A DNA stretch of 64,000 bases. Source: Macrothele yani (taxonomy: Eukaryota > Arthropoda > Arachnida > Araneae > Macrothelidae). Position 1 is the first letter of the stretch. The number at the start of each line of letters is the position of its first letter. The notes under the pieces were generated by a model. It was not told where the DNA came from. It was given only the letters and a program-made list of their open reading frames with translations, and searched no databases. Shown here piece by piece: positions 53,036 through 64,000 of the stretch. Location of the stretch: positions 30,037,001-30,101,000 of the forward strand of contig CM077011.1 of the NCBI GenBank assembly GCA_039090855.1, read 5' to 3'. A program made the translations under genes and the position numbers.

Positions 53036-56000
53036 CAATTCCATGATTTTCCAGCTCCTGAAGCAAGATTTTCCAGCTGCTGAAGCTGTAATGATTCAAT
53101 TCCATGATTTTCCAGCTCCTGAAGTTGTAATGATTCAATTCATGATTTTCCAGAGACCTTTTCCAAGATTTTCCAGCTCCTGAAGCTGTAATAATTTTCC
53201 AAGATTTTTCAGCTCCTGAAGCTGTAATGATTCAATTCCATGATTTTCCAGCTCCTGAAGCAAGATTTTCCAGCTGCTGAAGCTGTAATGATTCAATTCC
53301 ATGATTTTCCAAGATTTTCCAGCTCCTGAAACTGTAATGATTCAATTCATGATTTTCCAGAAACCTTTTCCAAGATTTTCCAGCTCCGGAAGCTGTAATA
53401 ATTTTCCAAGATTTTTCAGCTCCTGAAGCTGTAATGATTCAATTCCATGATTTCCCAGCTCCTGAAGCAAGATTTTCCAGCTCATGAAGCTGTAATGATT
53501 CAATTCCATGATTTTCCAAGATTTTCCAGCTCCTGAAGCTGTAATGATTCAATTCATGATTTTCCAGAGACCTTTTCCAAGATTTTCCAGCTCCTGAAGC
53601 TGCAATTATTCAATTCATGATTTTTCAGAGACCTTTTCCAAGATTTTCCAGCTCCTGAAGCTGTGATGATTTTCCAAGATTTTCCAGCTCCTGAAGCTGT
53701 AATGATTCAATTCCATGATTTTCCAGCTCCTCAAGCAAGATTTTCCAGCTGCTGAAGCTGTAATGATTCAATTCCATGATTTTTCAAGATTTTCCAGCTC
53801 CTGAAACTGTTATGATTCAATTCATGATTTTCCAGAAACCTTTTCCAAGATTTTCCAGCTCCGGAAGCTGTAATAATTTTCCAAGATTTTCCAGCTCCTG
53901 AAGCTGTAATGATTCAATTCCATGATTTTCCAGCTCCTGAAGCAAGATTTTCCAGCTCATGAAGCTGTAATGATTCAATTCCATGATTTTCCAAGATTTT
54001 CCAGCTCCTGAAGCTGTAATGATTCAATTCCATGATTTTCCAAGATTTTCCAGCTCCTGAAGCTGTAATGATTCAATTCATGATTTTCCAGAGACCTTTT
54101 CCAAGATTTTCCAGCTCCTGAAGCTGCAATTATTCAATTCATGATTTTCCAGAGACCTTTTCCAAGATTTTCCAGCTCCTGAAGCTGTGATGATTTTCCA
54201 AGATTTTCCAGCTCCTGAAGCTGTAATGATTCAATTCCATGATTTTCCAGCTCCTGAAGCAAGATTTTCTAGCTGCTGAAGCTGTAATGATTCAATTCCA
54301 CGATTTTTCAAGATTTTCCAGCTCCTGAAACTGTTATGATTCAATTCATGATTTTCCAGAAACCTTTTCCAAGATTTTCCAGCTCCGGAAGCTGTAATAA
54401 TTTTCCAAGATTTTCCAGCTCCTGAAGCTGTAATGATTCAATTCCATGATTTCCCAGCTCCTGAAGCAAGATTTTCCAGCTCATGAAGCTGTAATGATTC
54501 AATTCCATGATTTTCCATGATTTTCCAAGATTTTCCAGCTCCTGAAGCTGTAATGATTCAATTCCATGATTTTCCAGCTCCTCAAGCAAGATTTTCCAGC
54601 TGCTGAAGCTGTAATGATTCAATTCCATGATTTTTCAAGATTTTCCAGCTCCTGAAACTGTTATGATTCAATTCATGATTTTCCAGAAACCTTTTCCAAG
54701 ATTTTCCAGCTCCGGAAGCTGTAATAATTTTCCAAGATTTTCCAGCTCCTGAAGCTGTAATGATTCAATTCCATGATTTCCCAGCTCCTGAAGCAAGATT
54801 TTCCAGCTCATGAAGCTGTAATGATTCAATTCCATGATTTTCCAAGATTTTCCAGCTCCTGAAGCTGTAATGATTCAATTCCATGATTTTCCAAGATTTT
54901 CCAGCTCCTGAAGCTGTAATGATTCAATTCATGATTTTCCAGAGACCTTTTCCAAGATTTTCCAGCTCCTGAAGCTGCAATTATTCAATTCATGATTTTC
55001 CAGATACCTTTTCCAAGATTTTCCAGCTCCTGAAGCTGTGATGATTTTCCAAGATTTTCCAGCTCCTGAAGCTGTAATGATTCAATTCCATGATTTTCCA
55101 GCTCCTGAAGCAAGATTTTCCAGCTGCTGAAGCTGTAATGATTCAATTCCATGATTTTTCAAGATTTTCCAGCTCCTGAAACTGTTATGATTCAATTCAT
55201 GATTTTCCAGAAACCTTTTCCAAGATTTTCCAGCTCCGGAAGCTGTAATAATTTTCCAAGATTTTCCAGCTCCTGAAGCTGTAATGATTCAATTCCATGA
55301 TTTTCCAGCTCCTGAAGCAAGATTTTCCAGCTCATGAAGCTGTAATGATTCAATTCCATGATTTTCCAGCTCCTCAAGCAAGATTTTCCAGCTGCTGAAG
55401 CTGTAATGATTCAATTCCATGATTTTTCAAGATTTTCCAGCTCCTGAAACTGTTATGATTCAATTCATGATTTTCCAGAAACCTTTTCCAAGATTTTCCA
55501 GCTCCGGAAGCTGTAATAATTTTCCAAGATTTTCCAGCTCCTGAAGCTGTAATGATTCAATTCCATGATTTTCCAGCTCCTGAAGCAAGATTTTCCAGCT
55601 CCTGAAGCTGTAATGATTCAATTCCATGATTTTCCAGCGCCTCAAGCAAGATTTTCCAGCTGCTGAAGCTGTAATGATTCAATTCCATGATTTTTCAAGA
55701 TTTTCCAGCTCCTGAAACTGTTATGATTCAATTCATGATTTTCCAGAAACCTTTTCCAAGATTTTCCAGCTCCGGAAGCTGTAATAATTTTCCAAGATTT
55801 TCCAGCTCCTGAAGCTGTAATGATTCAATTCCATGATTTTCCAGCTCCTGAAGCAAGATTTTCCAGCTCATGATTTTCCAGCTCCTGAAGCTGCAATGAT
55901 TCAATTCATGATTTTCCAGAGACCTTTTCCAAGATTTTCCAGCTCCTGAAGCTGTGATGATTTTCCAAGATTTTCCAGCTCCTGAAGCTGTAATGATTCA

Positions 56001-56330
56001 ATTCCATGATTTTCCAGCTCCGGAAGCAAGATTTTCCAGCTCATGATTTTCCAGCTCCTGAAGCTGTGATGATTTTCCAAGATTTTCCAGCTCCTGAAGC
56101 TGTAATGATTCAATTCCATGATTTTCCAGCTCCGGAAGCAAGATTTTCCAGCTCATGATTTTCCAGCTCCTGAAGCAAGATTTTCCAGCTCCTGAAGCAA
56201 GATTTTCCAGCTCATGATTTTCCAGCTCCATGAATGGGTGATCTTAGTCCGCAACGATGAATGAGAACTATATCATAAAGAGACCTTGGAAGCAGATGTA
56301 ATGATTCAATTCCATGATTTTCCAGCTCCT
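53035..56330 (-). repeat. 3.3-kb complex minisatellite derived from transposase codons
   Basis: Basic phrases are CTCCTGAAGCTGTAATGATT, CAATTCCATGATTTTCCAG and CAAGATTTTCCAG, assembled into higher-order blocks. A marker variant (CTGAAACTGT) recurs at 53801, 54325, 54652, 55176, 55444 and 55712, spacing 524, 327, 524, 268 and 268. On the minus strand it encodes variants of LLQELENHGIESLQLQELEN. The same codons occur once in the flanking transposase (AWSLLQELENHGIESLHLL at about 56285-56345). Confidence 0.95.
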
Positions 56331-56990
56331 GTAGCAAGCTCCAGGCGCGGTGACTGGCTGCATTGTCATTGAGAAAACGGAATGCATTCCAATAGCAGCA
56401 TGAAACAGTGTCGCAATGGGCACAATGATCTTGTTTCGGTACACGAAGGTATTAATATTGCTTTGACTAACACAAGGAAATACGGCCATTATAAGCTGGT
56501 AAGAATGGACGGACTGCACATAGTGTGGTTGCATTTGTGTGCCGGATCTCCTCCACACGCGTCCTCGTTGAGTGTAATTTGTGTGCCGGATTTCCTCCAC
56601 ACGTGTCCTCCTGCCCAGACCATAACTGACAACCGCTGGTAAGAATGGACGGACTGCACATAGTGTGGTTGCATTTGTGTGCCGGATCTCCTCCACACGT
56701 GTCCTCGTTGAGTATCAGGGTAAAGAGCGAAATGGGATTCGTCTGTGAAAAGTACATGGTGCCACTCTGTATTCTATGACACGTACTGTTGATCTCAGGT
56801 ACACCTTTGGCGACAGTGAGCTGATGTGAATGCTGTACATTTCAGCTGTCTCGTTGCTTTGAGTCCGCACTCATGAAGACGGTTTCCTATCGTTTGAGTA
56901 CATACACAGTGACACCAGAAGCATCGCCCTAGCTACCGGGAAGGCACGGAGGGCGGTTGCCCTTACAGGATGGTGACATCAGGGACGTAA
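56285..56990 (-). pseudogene. Central part of the swollen Tc1 transposase
   Basis: The minus strand, from 56990 down, reads RRPRAFPVARA-like sequence, then TCHRIQSGTMYFSQTNP (decayed DES region with SLFTLIL), RGRVWRRSGTQMQPHYVQ, SVMVWAG and finally FRFLNDNAASHRAWSLLQEL (second Asp region). A segment of about 135 bp is duplicated (56510-56580 and 56643-56712, GGTAAGAATGGACGGACTGC). Several frame breaks. The second Asp is kept. Confidence 0.85.
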
Positions 56991-57600
56991 TTTCATACTC
57001 TGAGGAGCGCAAAAAATAAGAGTGAACAGAGTGGATAAACTTGCTGAACCTGTTAACTCAAAATCAAAGTTATGCACTTTAGTATCTTCTTTTGTAAATA
57101 CATTAGTTAGCCGCATACACCTTTACTCGCAGCTAGCCAGCGTACAGAATTTACACCGTGAGTTGTGTACCATTTGATATGAATGCATGGAATTGTCCGA
57201 AACAGTTGATGAGGGTATGTAAAACAATATGCTGAAATTCCTGTAATCTGCATAACCTGTATGAATACGTCCTAGAGATGAAGAGCTAATTAGTCATTTG
57301 AACTCTGTCTCAGAAAGTTCCTCTGAGCGTTTAACCTGGAACGGAATTCTTCCGAGCCCTACTCCGAAAGCATCTTCCTATCGTTAGGCTTACTATCTAA
57401 TACTCCTTTATTCTGTGCTGGTTTGTTTTCATTCTGCATTTCTGCACGTGTTTTGTTGTCGGTATTCACATAACTTTTACATTTCGCTTGATATTTAAAA
57501 CCATTAGTTCTTAGGTATTCACCTAATTCTTAAATTTTGAGTAAAATTATGTCAGAAACTGGAAGTGAGATTTTTAGCGATCATAACACTTACTTATAAC
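56991..57600. other. Unassigned insert inside the swollen Tc1
   Basis: About 600 bases that I cannot match to transposase or to another repeat. It may be a later insertion. Confidence 0.4.
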
Positions 57601-59000
57601 AAAGGCATGAGGAAGTAAGAACTGCTTACTCCTATAATGAAGGTATGAGGAAGTAAAAACCGCTTACTCCTATAACGAAGGTATGAGGAAATAAGAACTG
57701 CTTACTCCTATAACGAAGGTATGAGGAAATAAGAACTGCTTACTCTTATAACGAAGGTATGAGAAGTAAGAACTGCGTAGTCCTATAGCGAAGGTGTGTG
57801 GGGAAGTAAGAACTGCTTACTCCTATAACGAAGGTATGAGGAAGTAAGAAATGCTTACTCCTATTATGAAGGTATGAGGTAGTAAGAACTGTTTAGTCCT
57901 GTAATGAAGGTATGAGGAAGTAAGAACTGCTTACTGCTGTAAGGAAGGTATGAGGAAGTAAGAACTGCTTACTCCTGTAAGGAAGGTATGAGGAAGTAAG
58001 AACTGCTTACTCCTAGAATGAATGTGTGAGGAAGTAAGCACTGCTTACTCCTATAACGAAGGTGTGAGGAAGTAAGAACTGCTTACTCCTACAACGAAGG
58101 TATGAGGAAATAAGAACAGCTTACTCCTACAACGAAAGTATGAGAAAGTAAGAACTGCTTACTCCTACAACGAAGGTATGAGGAAGTAAGAACTGCTTAC
58201 TCCTATAATAAAGGCGTGAGGAAGTAAGAACAGCTTACTCCTATAACGAAGATTTGAGGATGTAAGAACTGCTTACTGCTATGACGAAGGTATGAGGAAG
58301 TAAGAACTGCTTACTCCTATGACGAAGGTATGAGGAAGTAAGAACTGCTTACTCCTATTATGAAGGTATGAGGTAGTAAGAACTGTTTAGTCCTGTAATG
58401 AAGGTATGAGGAAGTGAGAACTGCTTACTCCTGTAAGGAAGGTATGAGGAAGCAAGAACTGCTTACTCCTACAACGAAGGTATGAGGAAATAAGAACAGC
58501 TTACTCCTACAACGAAAGTATGAGAAAGTAAGAACTGCTTACTCCTACAACGAAGGTATGAGGAAGTAAGAACTGCTTACTCCTATAATAAAGGCGTGAG
58601 GAAGTAAGAACAGCTTACTCCTATAACGAAGATTTGAGGATGTAAGAACTGCTTACTGCTATGACGAAGGTATGAGGAAGTAAGAACTGCTTACTCCTAT
58701 GACGAAGGTATGAGGAAGTAAGAACTGCTTACTCCTATTATGAAGGTATGAGGTAGTAAGAACTGTTTAGTCCTGTAATGAAGGTATGAGGAAGTGAGAA
58801 CTGCTTACTCCTGTAAGGAAGGTATGAGGAAGTAGGAACTGCTTACTCCTGTAAGGAAGGCATGAGGAAGTAAGAACTGCTTACTCCTATAACGAAGGTG
58901 TGAGGAAGTAAGAACTGCTTACTCCTATAACGAAGGTATGAGGAAGTAAGAACTATTTAGCCCTATAGTGAAGGTATGTGGAAGTAAGAACTGCTTGCCC
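57600..59000 (+). repeat. 38-bp minisatellite, about 36 copies, with 380-bp higher order
   Basis: The unit is about AACGAAGGTATGAGGAAGTA plus AGAACTGCTTACTCCTAT. A block of ten units starting at 58087 (TCCTACAACGAAGGTATGAG) is repeated at 58467, exactly 380 bases later. Some units carry AACTGTTTAGTCCTGTAATG, and the 22 bases from AACTG to GTAATGAA occur again in the adjacent transposase at 59174-59195. Confidence 0.95.
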
Positions 59001-59405
59001 TCTATCTGAGTGGAAGTAAAGGACTTTTGAACTCAAAGGGGCGTAATTTCAAGGTTTGCCCTCCCAGATAAGAATAAGAAAGGATTGCTACGTTCCTGAC
59101 CAAAGCAGCTCGAAATGATTCCCGGAGTTGGCACCTTGTGATACTAGGCCTTCTCTGAGCCCTTACTCTCGGGTAACTGTTTAGTCCTGTAATGAATCTT
59201 GCCTCCTGGTGGTTATCCTCGGGCGACCTCTCCTGGGTCGATCTGCATCATTTCCATGTTGGTGAAAAGTTGTGTGTAGCCGAAGTACTACACTTTGCGA
59301 AACTCCTAAAGCATTAGCCACATCGATCTGCCGTACACCTGCCTGTAACATGACAACAGCCCCCAATTCTGTTGTCAATACTTAAACGTCGTCTGGACAT
59401 CATTT
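59000..59405 (-). pseudogene. N-terminal part of the swollen Tc1 transposase
   Basis: The minus strand reads GAVVMLQAGVRQIDVANALG and VSQSVVLRLHTTFHQHG (HTH), DRPRRGRPRITTRRQD, then RFITGLNSYPRVRAQRRPS and TRCQLRESFRAAL, the linker and second HTH area of Tc1 proteins, with one frame break near 59185. It runs into the 38-bp array. Confidence 0.85.
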
Positions 59406-59492
59406 CAGGTTAACTCAGTAATCGCTAAATGTGCTTATCACCACGTTTTCCCTTCGGAATGGTAATATCTCTAACTTTTTGTGACCAATGTA

Positions 59493-61053
59493 TACGTTAC
59501 GAATCTTTTCAAAAATGTGCCATCTCAGATTAGGAATAAAAGAAACCAAACTCACAATGACGCATATTAAATTATAAAGAAGAATTGTGATGTCAAATTA
59601 ACTTTGTGTTTGCAAAAATTAGCAAGACATAATTCAAAAATGTGTTTTCGCTTATAATTTAATCAATAGTACAGTTATTAAAGAATTAACAGCTTCGTTA
59701 ATTATCTCGGAGCTTTATACAATGGGCGATATGATGATCATTCGCTTCTTTTTAATTAATAAATAGATGACGAAAATGCAGCACTGTGGAAACCGTTTGC
59801 AAAACGGAATACAGAGAACACAGTTAATCATAAATGAAAATTACATTACTCCATTTCACGTCGATGATTACTTTTTATTTATCTTAAATTTCCTTCCATG
59901 CGCGATCACGCAGGAAATGGTGGAAGTAACTTGAGCACACTTTCTTGGCGATCGTTTCTCACTTGTAACAAAATTCACATTTGTACAAAGCTCAGATGGA
60001 CAGCGAAAGGGCGAAAACAAAGGAGGGAAATAATTGGAGAAGATATGTTTTCAGCTTTAGCTCGTTTCCTCCAGTAATTAAATGTCGTTCTTCACAGTTG
60101 ACTTAGTCTTGAATTCTTTCCTTCCACACGAACATTGCATCTATCGTCGTCATCATCATCACCGAAGATATCCTTGCTCTCTTTCTCTCTCTCTCTCTCA
60201 CACACACACGCGCACACATACACACTCCCTTTCTCTTCCTCTTCTTTTCGTCATTAAGGAGGGACTTTTTCTTCGAAGAGCAACGAATACTTGCGCGAAA
60301 ATGGACTTTTTATTAGTCCTTCATGATCGCTAATATACGGAATTTTTTGGCGTTTCGGATGGTATAATTCAATGGAAGTACATTTGCAAGATGGTTGCTT
60401 AATTACGCTCAATTATTTCTCTCGACTAATTGCTAATTCAACGCAGTTTTTACACTTCTCTTTTTCACTTCATTTCTACTGTCTGAACCCAGTGAATTAG
60501 TCATTGATGTTCTTTCAGTGATTACAAGAAAACATTACCCGCCGAATTCCATTCCTTCATAACCCCATCTACCCTCCTCCCCTTTCTTGGCACCGAGACC
60601 CTCCCAACAGAATTCATCATCGGAAAGTGATAAAACAGAACATTTTGGACTTCGTTTCAGATTCAGTCATTAAATAAACTTTGGGAAAGTTTCAAAAAGG
60701 AATTTTTTCACGCCTGGTGTCACAGATAATAATACAAATGTTTTACGGAGCAATTTGCTGTGAAATATTGAATGCTTTTCAAACTTTGTTTTTTACTTCC
60801 GTTTGAAATTTAAGGAATTTATCCTTCTCAGAGGAGAATATTAAGAAAATTTTAATATCTGCTGGTTATTAAGTAAGCATTACGAGTAAATAAAATAACT
60901 TGGACAGAATTTATTGCATCATATGAATAAAGACAATGATCAATATTCAATGTACACAAAAGTGGTTCCAAATTGAACAGGATTTTTATTTCGTTTTTTT
61001 TTTCTTCGGTTTCCATTTTACCCTTCAGAAAATCGAAATGAGAGAACTAATAA
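59493..61053. other. Unassigned sequence
   Basis: No gene recognised. A (TC)n(AC)n microsatellite lies at 60181-60228. The open frame across it (60082-60333) is low complexity. Confidence 0.5.
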
Positions 61054-62595
61054 TACACTGCCGGACAATTGCTAAGGACGGATGACAACAGCAACGATAG
61101 CAACCATAAAATAGAAGGCAGGAAAATGTGGAAATTAGCATAAGTGCGGGATACGGTAAAACGTGTTGTGCGTATGTAAATTTTGGATTGCCGAACTTTT
61201 TCATGACGTTATAGCGCTGATAAGAGGTATAAAGGATTTGACGCGTATCGACCGTTGTTGTTCAAACGCAAAGTTGAAAGGGAAAGAATCAATTGACGAA
61301 CTTGCAATTTTCAGTATGTCTTCCCGACATCACCTTGATGATTTTACGCGTGGCCGTATTATTGGCAAGATTGAAAAAGGGCGAAAAATAACAGATGTTG
61401 CCAGGGAGTTCGACGTCAGCCACAGTGTTGTTTCAAGGCTTTGGAAATTATTTCAAACAAATGGAGACTGTAGCAAACGTCACGGGGAGGTCGTGTTCGC
61501 AGTACGACACCTGCAGAAGATCGGTACATAGTGCTATCAACAAAAAGACACTGGCGCAGCACAGCTAGTGAGGTAGCAAATCAGTTTATGGCTGCTACTG
61601 GCAAGCGGATCTCCCGAAAAACTGTCGCCAGACGTTTGCATGAAGGAGGACTATACGCCCGCCGTCCTGTTGTGTGCATCCCATTGTCCAGACGTCCCCG
61701 TACCGCCCGTTTGAAATGGTGCCATCAACATCGCATTTGGACTGATAACGACTGGTCTGCTGTCCTCTTCTCAGATGAGAGTAGATACAGTCTATCGTCT
61801 GATTGTCGACGACAACTGATCTGGCGTGATAGGGGTACTGCATATTGTCCAGCAAACATACAGGAAAGGGAGCGATGTCCGACATGTAGTGTCATGGTAT
61901 GGGCTGGCATCATGATCAATGGCCGTACGTCCCTCTATGTGCTTCCAACTGGGACTATGACTGGCCAACGATACATTAATGATGTTCTGCTACCTCATGT
62001 TCGCATGTTCCGTGGTACTGTCGGTGATAGATTCATTTTCATGGACGACAACGCAACATGTCATCGAAGAGTCGCTGTTCAGGAGTGTCTTGAGAGCGAG
62101 GATATTCAACGCCTCGTATGGCCAGCACGTTCTACAGATCTGAATCCCATTGAAAATGTGTGGCATGCTTCGGGAGGAGTCTTGCTGGTCGCCAATGCCC
62201 TCCAATAAACAAGGACACCCTCATCCGTGCACTGACAGAGGAATGGGATAAATTACCCCAACAGCTGCTTGATAATGTTGTGCAAAGCATGACACGACGT
62301 GTGGAATCTTGCATCGCCCTCCATGGTGGCCATATCCCGTATTGACATCTTACGCCGGAACGCCTGCGGACGGAAATTCATTTTCTTCGCGTTTACGTAT
62401 TCTGCACAAAATGGCCTGTTTGTCCCTTGAACACGTTCCAAAGTCTTCTGGATTTCAGAGCACAATAAATTGTCTTTCTTGTAATGTCCTGGCATTCTGA
62501 CATTATTTTATTTCACTTGGCATCCAACCACACTTACTTTTTTATGCGCTATATAGCCGTTTATGATCCGTCCTTAGCAATTGTCCAGCAGTGTA
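61054..62595 (+). mobile_element. Full-length Tc1-like transposon, copy 2
   Basis: TA-flanked with the same terminal repeats as 3011-4554. Length 1542 bp, identity to copy 1 about 96-97% by eye. Different flanks show two separate insertions. Confidence 0.96.
61316..62345 (+). pseudogene. Tc1-like DD34E transposase with two one-base deletions
   Basis: Starts MSSRHHLDDFTRGRIIGKIE with an intact first HTH (the place where copy 1 is shifted). One deletion lies near 61486 (GGGGAGG against GGGGGAGG in copy 1) and one near 62172 (just after the Glu motif). Catalytic residues are in VLFSDESRY, FIFMDDNATCH and STDLNPIENVW, with Pro to Thr and Asp to His changes around the last. It ends HGGHIPY. Confidence 0.95.
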
Positions 62596-62734
62596 TAAAC
62601 TGATTCTTGAAGTCAGAGACTACAGTCGTGTGATGATTATATATATATTAAAAAAATACAACGTTTGTTTCAAATATTTTATTTTTTACCAAGGTTTCGC
62701 TGGGCTCTGATTGATTTTACCCGTAGAGCCTTGC

Positions 62735-62901
62735 GGTTTCTATTGAAGGAGCACAAGACTTATATTCGGAACTGCGACCAAAAGAAGTCATCGATGGCTA
62801 AACACTGTAACCAAAAGGACCATAGATTTCTCTTTGAAGAAGCAAAACTAATCGACAAGTCAACCACCAAACTTGATATTTTGGAAGCTTTCCATATATA
62901 A
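62735..62901 (+). pseudogene. Penelope-like GIY-YIG endonuclease, C-terminal fragment
   Basis: One frame encodes RFLLKEHKTYIRNCDQKKSS, MAKHCNQKDHRFLFEEAKLI and KLDILEAFHI. This is the usual end of the GIY-YIG domain of Penelope-like elements: the KEH helix, the A-H-x(6)-H segment and the LE-x-x-I helix with the metal-binding Glu. The N-terminal Y-Y motif is absent. Confidence 0.72.
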
Positions 62902-63600
62902 TATATCAGAATTATTCGCAGTTTGTTAATGACATGGCCTCCACACCATTTCTATCAAGCGCGTGGAAGTAATTAACCAAAACCCGTGATGTAAAGAACG
63001 TTTAGAATGTAATGCACAATTTGAATAATTACGTGCCATTCATCCTCATGAAGCTATGTAAATACCCAGCGAAATCACGGTCGCTTTGAAAAAATAAAAT
63101 ATTTGTGACAAACGTCGTATTTTCTTAATAAACTGATATTATAAAGAAATTAGCTGTCATTTAATTTCTCAGTTTTTGTCATATGGTTGTGCTTTACGTG
63201 ATTTAGTCAGCGGCAGATTTAGAGTTACCGGGACCACGCACACAACAGCAGTTTTGCAGGCCCTCACTTTGCACGCCATCCCTGAAAATAATTTTTGTCG
63301 CCCCCGTCCCCCTCATTTTACTTTAGCATCTTAATGTATCAGAAAGTGTTGCAACCGCAAAGATGTTCGACTTCCAGATTTCAACAGAAATGCACAGTTT
63401 TGGCTATCTCCGTGCGTGATATGGATATTTTCACGGTGATGTATGCATCAGGTTGTAAAGAAAGTTTCCGGAAAAAAATCGCATGTGGCGTGTGCAGCGC
63501 AAGATACTGCGGGCCTGCGCAGTGTCGTAAACATCTCAGAGTGCTGTGCGCGAAATAACAGATTCTAAGGACAGAACGTACGCTGTTGTGGTGAAAATTA
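62902..63600. other. Unassigned sequence
   Basis: No gene recognised. GTAAAGAAAGTTTCCGG near 63454 may be the outer end of the mariner that follows. Confidence 0.4.
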
Positions 63601-63622
63601 GTTACATGTGGCTACGATACGA

Positions 63623-64000
63623 TGGAGATATCGAAGGAAGGTGGGCGTGCAATATTTCTTTATGAATATTTGCATGGCGTGAAAGTTACGGAGCATTTGG
63701 AAAATTGCGAAACGCGATTGGTGATGATGTTATCGGAAAGAGTACGTGCTATGGCTGGTACAGGAAATTCAATAAGGGAATCGTCTGATGCTCCCAGAAC
63801 TGACAGAGGAACAGAAGACTTTCCATACGACCATCAACACCCGACTTCGGAAGTTGGGATTTTCGTATAAACTCTGCAAATGGGTACCCCATGGTTTGTC
63901 TGAGCAGAATCGGACGCAAACGCTACTCCATTGCTGTTGCTCTGCGTGAAAGAGATAAACGGGAGGACGTTTTGCATCGGTTGGTCACGAGTGAAGAAAA
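63623..64000 (+). pseudogene. mariner transposase, 5' part, cut by the window end
   Basis: Starts MEISKEGGRAIFLYEYLHGV with the first HTH. Frames then change: GKSTCYGWYRKF, TINTRLRKLGFSYKLCKWVP, HGLSEQNRTQ, VALRERDKREDVLHRLVT and SEEK at the edge. The last piece is the run-up to the first catalytic Asp (family TSDEKW); the residue here is Glu (SEEK). At least three frame breaks. Confidence 0.85.

Larger units (their letters stand above)
52581..59492 (-). mobile_element. Tc1-like transposon swollen to 6.9 kb by internal arrays
   Basis: TA-flanked ends: TACATGGGCCACAAAAAGTT at the left and, as complement, TACATTGGTCACAAAAAGTT at the right, both continuing AGRGATATT. Between them lie, on the minus strand and in the right order, the N-terminal, central and C-terminal parts of one transposase, separated by a 38-bp array (57600-59000) and a complex array (53035-56330). 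A normal Tc1 is about 1.2-1.7 kb. Confidence 0.85.

Noticed and set aside
54341..56231. Leu/Glu-rich proteins on the minus strand of the 3.3-kb array
   Set aside because: They are translations of the amplified transposase segment with stops between blocks, not separate genes.
57600..59000. Regular 38-bp repeats that could be taken for a CRISPR array
   Set aside because: Units follow directly with no unique spacers, the context is a eukaryotic transposon and no cas genes exist.
60082..60333. 83-codon frame with a His/Thr repeat
   Set aside because: It runs through a TC/AC microsatellite.

Overview
This is eukaryotic, almost gene-free DNA, AT-rich and dense with mobile elements. The mix of Tc1-like and mariner DNA transposons, an RTE-clade LINE, Penelope-like fragments and at least five tRNA-derived SINE families fits an invertebrate animal. 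I suspect an arthropod, perhaps a chelicerate, but the species cannot be fixed from the sequence. I see no bacterial operon, no CRISPR and no convincing multi-exon host gene; one weak candidate terminal exon lies at 31843-31910.

Layout. 1-5150: a Penelope-like piece, a 5'-truncated Tc1, and an inverted-arm Penelope-like region split by a 1.54-kb Tc1 (3011-4554). 5150-13650: SINE scraps, two mariners (about 5685-6800 and 11233-12305), a Tc1 with clear terminal inverted repeats (6965-8161), a SINE with perfect target duplication and a 170-bp MITE. 13650-22060: degenerate repeats, a nested hairpin element and an 87-bp minisatellite inside a SINE. 22063-24572: two abutting Tc1 elements, the second with a 25-bp array. 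27284-31128: an RTE relic, a Tc1, a foldback repeat and a nearly whole mariner. 34209-35960: the longest coding region, an RTE reverse transcriptase. 36100-48340: a 49-bp array, a TTAA-flanked element, many SINEs, RTE 3' ends meeting tail to tail, and a foldback element with 121-bp repeats. 48590-59492: three more Tc1 elements, one interrupted by a SINE, one with a 132-bp array, one swollen to 6.9 kb by two arrays. 61054-62595: a second copy of the 3011-4554 Tc1. 62735-64000: a Penelope endonuclease tail and the start of a mariner cut by the window edge.

Main observation. Several tandem arrays sit inside mobile elements and appear to have grown from them. In the 6.9-kb Tc1, the 3.3-kb array repeats transposase codons that survive as single copy beside it (LLQELENHGIES), and a second, 38-bp array shares a 22-bp match with its N-terminal coding part. 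In the Tc1 at 23313-24540 an 18-copy array repeats the codons for SLNAGDES. In the Tc1 at 48590-49840 the 132-bp unit carries the codons around the DLN motif. The 87-bp array lies between the two halves of a tRNA-derived SINE. Repeated birth of minisatellites from transposon coding DNA is the feature most worth following.

None of the transposases can be read in one frame; each has frameshifts, stops, deletions or lost catalytic residues.
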